Assembly (NCBI GenBank): GCA_026418655.1
Contig: JAOAAW010000174.1
Span: 1-11,408, forward strand
DNA length: 11,408 bases
Origin: a bacterium
GTDB lineage: Bacteria; Ratteibacteria; UBA8468; B48-G9; DTJG01
Reading direction: 5' to 3'
The first letter of the stretch is position 1. The number at the start of each line of letters is the position of its first letter. Shown piece after piece: positions 6,585 through 11,408 of the stretch. The notes under the pieces are model-generated. The model saw nothing but the letters and a program-made list of their open reading frames with translations, was not told where the DNA came from and did not search any database. The position numbers and the translations under genes are program-made.

Positions 6585-7514
6585 ATGCAAACAAAGGCAA
6601 TAGGACTTGTATCAGGTGGCCTTGATTCAATGATTGCCACCAAGTTGATGATTGAACAGAATATAGATGTTCTATTGATTATGTTCGCTTCACCATTTTT
6701 TCATGCACGACTCCGGGATAAAGAGGTTATTTTTCTTATGGATAGAAAGGTGTCCATTATCTGGCTTGGTAATAATTATTTTAACATCATAAAAAATCCA
6801 AAATATGGGTATGGAGCAGGTGCCAATCCATGTATAGATTGTAAAATTTTTATGTTAAAGTTTGCAGCAGAAATCATGAGAGAAGAAAAAGCGTCCTTCA
6901 TTTTTACTGGTGAAGTACTTAACCAGAGACCATTTTCTCAAACTCGAAACTTTATGCTTATGATAGAAAAAGAAACCGGATTGAAAGGAAAAATTCTTAG
7001 GCCTCTTTCAGCAAAATTACTTGAACCAACTATACCCGAGATAAGTGGGTTGGTCAAAAGAGAAAAACTACTTGATATCTCGGGTAGAAGTAGAAAAAAA
7101 CAGATTCTTATCGCTAGTCAGATGAAAATTACTGGCTACTCTCAACCAGCAGGTGGTTGTCTTTTGACAGATAAAATTTATTCGCAGAAGATTATAGAAC
7201 TTATCAAAAAATGGCCTGATTCAGTTTCTGATGATGCGGAACTTATTAAATATGGAAGAACCTTCTGGCACAATACCAATTTGATTGTAATAGGAAGAAA
7301 TGAACTAGATAATAGGGTTCTTCTGTCATTGCGAAAAATGGAGGATATTGCAATCTATTTACATAATGTCCCGGGTCCTGTTTGTATTATAAGAGGAAAA
7401 ATGATCTCTGTTGAAACAATTGATTACGCAAAGAGACTTATTCTGTCCTACTCCAAAAAGGTAAATGATCGAGCAATTGAATGGATAATTCTCAGAGGCA
7501 CGAGCCATGACTAA
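6585..7514 (+). CDS. PP-loop ATPase, ThiI/MnmA-like RNA thiolation protein with C-terminal NFACT-R-like (DUF814) region
   Basis: This is a 309-residue protein from the chosen start. The N-terminal PP-loop SGGLDS (10-15) binds ATP to adenylate a substrate, as in tRNA 4-thiouridine and 2-thiouridine synthases. A conserved NPCIDC pair (Cys83, Cys86), FTGEVLNQRPFSQ, ILRPLSAKLL and PAGGCLLTD (Cys192) follow, as in the bacterial and archaeal ThiI-like proteins that end in an NFACT-R/DUF814 domain. The C-terminal third here (VIGRNELDN onward) fits that domain. Such proteins are predicted tRNA or sulfur-transfer enzymes; the exact base modified is not established. Possible starts at 6534 and 6567 lie in or before the promoter elements, and homologues begin just before the PP-loop, so ATG 6585 is preferred. 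It overlaps rlmN by eight bases (ATGACTAA), placing it in a small RNA-modification run. Confidence 0.82.
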   Translation: MQTKAIGLVSGGLDSMIATKLMIEQNIDVLLIMFASPFFHARLRDKEVIFLMDRKVSIIWLGNNYFNIIKNPKYGYGAGANPCIDCKIFMLKFAAEIMREEKASFIFTGEVLNQRPFSQTRNFMLMIEKETGLKGKILRPLSAKLLEPTIPEISGLVKREKLLDISGRSRKKQILIASQMKITGYSQPAGGCLLTDKIYSQKIIELIKKWPDSVSDDAELIKYGRTFWHNTNLIVIGRNELDNRVLLSLRKMEDIAIYLHNVPGPVCIIRGKMISVETIDYAKRLILSYSKKVNDRAIEWIILRGTSHD

Positions 7515-8529
7515 GAACATCCGCAATTTTGACCTAGAGGAATTAAAAGCAATTCTCTCATCCCTTAATGAACCACATTTCAGGGCAGAACAAATTTATA
7601 AGTGGCTGTATATTAAAGGAATAGAAGATTTTTCAAAAATGACTGATGTCCCAGAACAGTTAAGAAACACATTGTCCAGAAACTTTACTCCTGAATTTCT
7701 CAAGCCAGAGGAAATTAAGTCCTCAAAAGATGGTACAAAAAAAATTCTTTTTCGCCTCTATGACAATAAATTTATTGAATCTGTGATAATTCCAGAAGGT
7801 AGAAGAACAACAGTTTGTATTTCCACGCAAATAGGTTGTAAATATAAGTCTACTTCTTGTGTATCCTGAACCACTGGGTTCATTAGAAACCTTCATGTAT
7901 GGGAAATGCTTAGTCAGATACTTTATCCTCTGTTCAAGGAACATTTACATATCACAAACGTTGTTTTCATGGGTATGGGAGAGCCGTTTGATAACTACGA
8001 AGCAGTGCTCAAGACTATAAGGATGATCAATGATAAAAAAGGCATAAACATTGGTATGAGGAAGATAACTGTTTCTACTGCCGGGATTGTGCCCCGTATA
8101 ATGGAATTTGCGGAATTAAAATCGCAGGTTCGCCTTTCTATTTCTCTTCATTCTGCCATTGATGAAACAAGAAGTTTTTTAATGCCAATTAACAAGAAAT
8201 ATCCTCTGCCGGAATTAATAAAAGCGTGCCAGTTTTATCGAAGAATGACCGGTAGGAAGTTAACATTTGAATATGTTTTGTTTGAAAATGTGAATGATAA
8301 TGAAAAACATGCTCTTGCGCTTGCTGATCTCTCACTTTTGATCGATGCGGACGTTAACATTATTCCCTTCAGTAAAATACCGGGCTGTAAATTAACAAGG
8401 ACTTCTATCTGGAAGACAGAAAAATTCTTACAAACTTTGAAAAAGAAAAGAGTAAGAGCAACGATAAGAAAATCAAGAGGTTCAGATATTAATGCTGCCT
8501 GTGGACAACTTGCAGGAATTAAAAAATGA
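7507..8529 (+). pseudogene. rlmN: 23S rRNA/tRNA adenine-C2 methyltransferase RlmN, interrupted by an in-frame TGA
   Basis: RlmN is a radical SAM enzyme that methylates C2 of A2503 in 23S rRNA and A37 in some tRNAs. Read as one frame this is 340 codons, the normal length, with all later landmarks present: VVFMGMGEP, VSTAGIVPRI, ISLHSAIDETR, FEYVLFENVND and the C-terminal RGSDINAACGQLAG carrying the methyl-accepting cysteine. The only break is TGA at 7867-7869, where the family usually has a small residue or Gly (CxSG or CATG). The cluster motif is also damaged: CKYKSTSC has Ser (TCT, 7849) for the middle Cys of CxxxCxxC and Ser (TCT, 7855) for the conserved aromatic before the third Cys. GGA, TGT and TTT would each become the observed codon by one base change. 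Other genes here stop properly at TGA, arguing against reassignment. Either it is a recent pseudogene or a local sequence error. The start overlaps the upstream gene by 8 bases and has AGAGG nearby. Confidence 0.85.
7867..7882 (+). repeat. Perfect 6-bp hairpin containing the rlmN TGA
   Basis: TGAACC and GGTTCA pair perfectly around the loop ACTG. The stop codon is the 5' base of the stem. If the ancestral codon was GGA, the stem was 5 bp with a G/A mismatch at its base, and the change to T completes it. The hairpin is too short, with no U-tract, to be a terminator, and it does not resemble a bacterial selenocysteine element in loop position. Confidence 0.5.
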
Positions 8530-9197
8530 AAAAGAAAAACCATGGAAAATTTACGGCAATAGTTTTTGATATTGATGGAACAATAGTTAAACCGGTGAGT
8601 TCATGGAGATACATCCATGAAAAATTGGGAAAATGGGATGTACTTGCTTATAGATATCAAGATATGTTTCTTGCGGGTAAAATAAGTTACAGGGAATTCT
8701 GTAGATTGGATGCAGCACACTGGAAGGGTATGCCTGAGCGAAGAATTGCTGAACTCTTTGAAAAGGTTCCTTATTCTAAAAATGCAAAAAAATATCTTTT
8801 TGAACTGAAAAAAATGGGGTTTTTTCTGATCGCACTATCGACTGGTTTACAGTACATTCCTGAAAGATTGAAAAAGGAAATCGGTTTTGATATGGTTATT
8901 TCCAATAGATTGCTTACAAAAAATGGTATTTTTACCGGTGGTGTTAGAATTAATATTTCTCACGGAGAGAAGGGAAAAATTCTTAGAAAAATTTTAAAGA
9001 GTAATAGAATAAAGCCGGAACAAGTTATTTGCGTGGGAGACAGCGAGGGTGATATACCGATGGTTAATATATGTGGGTTTTCAATCGCATTCAATTCAAT
9101 TTCAGAGAAGTTAAATGAAAAGGTTGATTATGTGTGCACTACAGATGATTTTTCAGAAGTTTTTAAAGTGATAAAGAAGATTTGCACACGAGCCTAA
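8526..9197 (+). CDS. HAD-superfamily phosphatase, subfamily IB, phosphoserine-phosphatase-like
   Basis: This 223-residue cytoplasmic hydrolase has all four HAD motifs: I FDIDGT with nucleophile Asp15 and acid/base Asp17; II STG at 105-107; III Lys149 in HGEKGK; IV GDSEGD (171-176) binding magnesium. The helical insertion between motifs I and II (residues about 25-85, with SSWRYIHEKLG and the acidic/aromatic YREFCRLDAAHW) is the C1-type cap of subfamily IB, as in SerB and the archaeal PSPase-like hydrolases. SerB itself normally has DxDST or DMDGT with other substrate residues, so phosphoserine as substrate is only a possibility. It overlaps rlmN by four bases (ATGA), and AGGA lies 8 bases before ATG, so it is translated with the RNA-modification genes although its role there is not obvious. 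Its stop overlaps that of the convergent DUF711 gene. Confidence 0.9.
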   Translation: MKKKNHGKFTAIVFDIDGTIVKPVSSWRYIHEKLGKWDVLAYRYQDMFLAGKISYREFCRLDAAHWKGMPERRIAELFEKVPYSKNAKKYLFELKKMGFFLIALSTGLQYIPERLKKEIGFDMVISNRLLTKNGIFTGGVRINISHGEKGKILRKILKSNRIKPEQVICVGDSEGDIPMVNICGFSIAFNSISEKLNEKVDYVCTTDDFSEVFKVIKKICTRA

Positions 9198-10552
9198 TTT
9201 CTCAAAGCAATCAAAGGCGATGGAAATCTACCACCTCTTTTTAGAAATCTTGATGAAGAGAAATTTTTTACCTGGATAACTGGCATTGATCCCAAAAGAC
9301 CACCAAAAGATACCACATCACCTGCTTTTTTCCCTGGTACGGGAATAATTCTGACTGCTGTCGTTTTGTTATTGATGATACCTATCGCAAGGATATCTGC
9401 GATTATCGCATTTATAATTTCAGCGGGGGTATCACCGGGAATGGCGACCATATCAAGTCCAACCGAACATACAGCAGTAAAGGCTTCAATTTTTTCAATG
9501 GTTAAGGCACCTTTACCAACTGCTTTTGCCATACCGGCATCTTCACTTACAGGAATGAAGGTTCCGCTTAATCCACCAACATTGCCGCTTGCCATGGCAC
9601 CTCCTTTTTTGACCGCATCCATCAGAAGCGCTATGGCAAAAGTGGAGCCAGGCGCCCCAATTCTTTCAATGCCGAAAGCCTCTATAATTTCTGCAACAGA
9701 ATCACCGGGTGCTGGAGTTGGTGCAAGAGAGATGTCAACTATCCCAAATGGAACACCCATATTTTTGGCTAATTCTCTGCCAATCAGTTCTCCTGCCCTT
9801 GTTATTTTAAATACAGTTCTTTTAATAATTTCAGATAGTTGTGTAAGGTCACTTTTTGGATTTTTTTCTACAACATTCCTTACGACACCTGGTCCACTTA
9901 TTCCAATATTTAGTGAAGTGTCAGGCTCACCCGGCCCATGAAATGCACCTGCCATAAATGGGTTGTCTTCGGGTGCGTTCACAAAAACGACAAATCTTGC
10001 ACAACCTGAACCATTTTTTGTTCTTTGTGCTATTTCAAGTAGTATTTTTCCTATCATATTGACAGCATCAACATTAATTCCCGAATTTGTATTTCCAGCA
10101 TTTAAAAACGAGCATATTCTCTTTGTCGATGAAATAACTTCAGGAAGAGAAGTTAACAATGTTTCTTCAGCTTTTGTGATACCTTTGTGTACCAGCGCTC
10201 CAAATCCTCCGATATAGTCTATACCTGATTCTTCTGCCGCAGTATCTATGGTTTTTGCCATACGTTTAAATTTTTCCGGCGTAGCGTGGGTTTCCATGAC
10301 CATACTCACTGGTGTTAGAGATACTCTTTTGTTTATGATGGGGATTCCATACTTAATTTCTATCTGTTTTGCTTCTTTTGTGAGTATTTTCCCGTATCTG
10401 ACAATCTTACGGTACACCCTATCCTGGAATGTATGAAAATTAGAATGAACACAATCCTTTATATTTATGCCAAGAGTTGTTGTGCGTATATCCAACTTTT
10501 CAAAAAGAATCATACGAGCAGTTTCATATATTTCATCAAGTGTAAAAGTCAT
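9194..10552 (-). CDS. DUF711 / UPF0210 family protein
   Basis: This 452-residue protein belongs throughout to the UPF0210 (DUF711, 'PFL family') proteins. Landmarks include LDIRTTTLGINIKDC near the N-terminus, GIPIINKRVSLTP, NAPEDNPFMAGAFHG, GVPFGIVDISLAPTPAPGDS, CSVGLDMVAIPGDTP and NNKTTAVRIIPVPGKK. Family structures are reported to resemble glycyl-radical enzyme barrels, but no reaction is established, so I assign none. The ACT-domain gene one base upstream is its conserved partner in many bacteria and some archaea. That suggests ligand-regulated amino-acid or nucleotide metabolism, by inference only. The Shine-Dalgarno AGGA lies seven bases before ATG. The stop TAG overlaps the stop of the convergent HAD gene by four bases. 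Confidence 0.93.
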   Translation of the reverse strand: MTFTLDEIYETARMILFEKLDIRTTTLGINIKDCVHSNFHTFQDRVYRKIVRYGKILTKEAKQIEIKYGIPIINKRVSLTPVSMVMETHATPEKFKRMAKTIDTAAEESGIDYIGGFGALVHKGITKAEETLLTSLPEVISSTKRICSFLNAGNTNSGINVDAVNMIGKILLEIAQRTKNGSGCARFVVFVNAPEDNPFMAGAFHGPGEPDTSLNIGISGPGVVRNVVEKNPKSDLTQLSEIIKRTVFKITRAGELIGRELAKNMGVPFGIVDISLAPTPAPGDSVAEIIEAFGIERIGAPGSTFAIALLMDAVKKGGAMASGNVGGLSGTFIPVSEDAGMAKAVGKGALTIEKIEAFTAVCSVGLDMVAIPGDTPAEIINAIIADILAIGIINNKTTAVRIIPVPGKKAGDVVSFGGLLGSMPVIQVKNFSSSRFLKRGGRFPSPLIALRN

Positions 10553-10553
10553 T

Positions 10554-10832
10554 TTATATCCTGTGCATCATTTTAAAAATGTTTTCATGCTGAACCTGTA
10601 TGGTAAGGTTCATTTCTCTGCCAAGGGTTGCCAGGTCTTTTGAAATCTTTTCAAGAGAACATTTAGCATCTTTAATATCAACGAGCATAGCCATAACAAA
10701 GTAATTGTTTACTATTTTTTGCATAATGTCTTCAATATTAATATTTTTCCGGTAAAGATAACCAGATATCTTTGCAACAATTCCCTTTCTATCTTTTCCA
10801 ATTACTGTAATAAAAATCAACTCTTTATTCAT
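10554..10832 (-). CDS. ACT-domain protein, UPF0237 family
   Basis: This 92-residue protein is essentially one ACT domain. The first strand and loop ELIFITVIGKDRKGIVAKIS (4-23) have the GxDRxGI pattern typical of ligand-binding ACT domains. They are followed by YLYRKNINIEDIMQKI and the second half FVMAMLVDI. ACT domains generally dimerize and bind amino acids or other small ligands to control a partner enzyme. UPF0237 proteins typically occur next to a DUF711 gene, and here the gap is one base, so a regulatory or complex-forming pair is likely though undemonstrated. A clear AAGGA Shine-Dalgarno lies about seven bases before ATG. The upstream P-type ATPase stops 20 bases away, so all three may be one transcript. 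Confidence 0.93.
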   Translation of the reverse strand: MNKELIFITVIGKDRKGIVAKISGYLYRKNINIEDIMQKIVNNYFVMAMLVDIKDAKCSLEKISKDLATLGREMNLTIQVQHENIFKMMHRI

Positions 10833-10852
10833 TTTTTGTCCTTTTCATGTTA

Positions 10853-11391
10853 TCAGTAAATACCGCGCTGCTTTTTTGCTCCTGTCATCTTAGTAATCTC
10901 CATTATGACTAAGGGTAAACTTGAAATAAGAATTGCCAATAAAATATCGGTTCCTGTAATTGATGTTGTCTTAAAAATTTTTTGTGTCATCGGGAAATAT
11001 ATAACCAGCAACTGCAACAAAAAAGAAAATAGAACAGCATAAACGAGTTTCATATTTGTTGAAAATTTAAGTTTGAAGATTGAGCGAGTATTACTTCGCA
11101 GGTTGAATGAATGGAAAAGCTGAGAGGTTGCAAGAACAAAGAATACCATCGTTCTTGCCTTAATAATCTCCACTTTTTCAATGTAGAGTGAATACCAAAA
11201 AATAAAAAGCGAACAAACTGCTATAATAAGACCCTGAATTATTATAAGATTTCCGATATATTTATTTATTACAGGTTCGTCCTGTTTTCTTGGCGGTCTC
11301 TCCATAGTGGACGGATCCACAGAATCGACACCAAGTGCCAATGCTGGAAGACCATCTGTGACTATATTTATCCAAAGTATCTGTACAGGTA
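10853..11391 (-). CDS. Cation-transporting P-type ATPase (Ca2+-type, P2), C-terminal part only
   Basis: This is the last 179 or so residues of a membrane pump that would normally be about 850-900 residues; the rest lies beyond the right edge. The readable frame begins PVQILWINIVTDGLPALALG, the classic transmembrane helix 6 of SERCA/PMCA-type pumps. Its Asn, Thr and Asp (N-x-x-T-D) are the calcium site II ligands. Four further hydrophobic segments (IGNLIIIQGLIIAVCSLFIFW, then TMVFFVLATSQLF, LVYAVLFSFLLQLLVIYF and DILLAILISSLPLVIM) match helices 7-10. The helix 8 position that is Glu in SERCA reads as part of TSQLF here, closer to single-site PMCA-type and bacterial pumps. Export of Ca2+ is probable but the headpiece is not visible. 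A TTG at 11341 is Leu of the GLPALALG motif, not a start codon. The ACT gene lies 20 bases downstream. Confidence 0.92.
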
Positions 11392-11408
11392 CTGTCTCTT
11401 ATACACAT
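11392..11408. other. Tn5/Nextera mosaic-end adapter remnant
   Basis: CTGTCTCTTATACACAT is the first 17 of the 19 bases of the Tn5 transposase mosaic end used in tagmentation libraries, and it is flush with the last base of the window. The ATPase reading frame is good up to 11391 and unrelated beyond it. I take it as untrimmed library adapter, not genomic sequence. Confidence 0.93.

Noticed and set aside
7849..7857. Nine-base inverted match (TCTACTTCT) with the PP-loop gene near 7084-7092, as a possible source of the clustered changes
   Set aside because: A nine-base match is easily expected by chance in 11 kb of AT-rich DNA.
7867..7869. TGA read as glycine (genetic code 25, as in Gracilibacteria and SR1), since the expected residue is Gly
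   Set aside because: panC, purB, folK, the ApgM-like gene, rlmN itself and the ATPase all end at TGA exactly where the proteins should end, and I found no other in-frame TGA inside a conserved protein. The Cys-to-Ser change would remain unexplained.
7867..7910. TGA read as selenocysteine
   Set aside because: The position is not a redox or cluster ligand position in RlmN. The only hairpin starts at the TGA itself with a 4-base loop, unlike bacterial selenocysteine elements.
9366..9941. Long plus-strand open frame antisense to the DUF711 gene
   Set aside because: It is a low-complexity antisense translation with no family resemblance, fully explained by the conserved gene on the other strand.
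11339..11341. TTG as start codon of the ATPase fragment
   Set aside because: The frame continues upstream through conserved helix 6 residues (PVQILWINIVTDGLPA), so TTG is an internal Leu.

Overview
The window is gene-dense, AT-rich bacterial DNA with almost no intergenic space. It carries two divergent gene runs and a third, separate cluster. Rubredoxin and a flavodiiron protein, a radical SAM enzyme and heavy gene overlap suggest an anaerobe or microaerophile, but nothing here fixes a phylum. The last 17 bases are a Tn5/Nextera mosaic-end sequence, so the right edge is a contig end with unremoved adapter. This points to a draft or metagenome assembly.

Minus-strand run, 6506 down to 1 (nine genes). 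In transcription order: purB, a degenerate relative of the archaeal-type phosphoglycerate mutase ApgM, folK, panC, panD, a radical SAM/SPASM-like enzyme, an FAD/NAD(P)H reductase, rubredoxin, and the N-terminus of a flavodiiron protein. Most junctions overlap or are separated by fewer than 25 bases, so a single transcript is likely. A near-consensus promoter (TTGACC, 17 bp, TATAAT) ends only about 10 bases before purB ATG, so the mRNA should be almost leaderless. The genes cover purine synthesis, the folate pterin step, the last steps to pantothenate, and an NAD(P)H to rubredoxin to flavodiiron O2/NO-reducing chain.

Plus-strand run, 6585 to 9197. It holds a PP-loop (ThiI/MnmA-like) RNA-thiolation protein with a C-terminal NFACT-R-like region, rlmN, and a phosphoserine-phosphatase-like HAD hydrolase, joined by 8- and 4-base overlaps. 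The rlmN frame is open over its full expected length except for one in-frame TGA inside the radical SAM cluster motif. Two more substitutions at conserved positions lie within 18 bases of it. This is a pseudogene or a localized sequence error. The divergent 78-bp gap between purB and the PP-loop gene is the only real intergenic region.

Minus-strand cluster, 11391 down to 9194. It holds the C-terminal end of a Ca2+-type P-type ATPase, a small ACT-domain protein (UPF0237) and its usual partner, a DUF711/UPF0210 protein. Its last gene converges on the HAD gene with a 4-base overlap at the stop codons.

The observations I rate highest are the disrupted rlmN, the apparent ApgM pseudoenzyme inside a biosynthetic operon, and the back-to-back near-leaderless promoters. 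I saw no CRISPR array, tRNA, rRNA, insertion sequence or intrinsic terminator.
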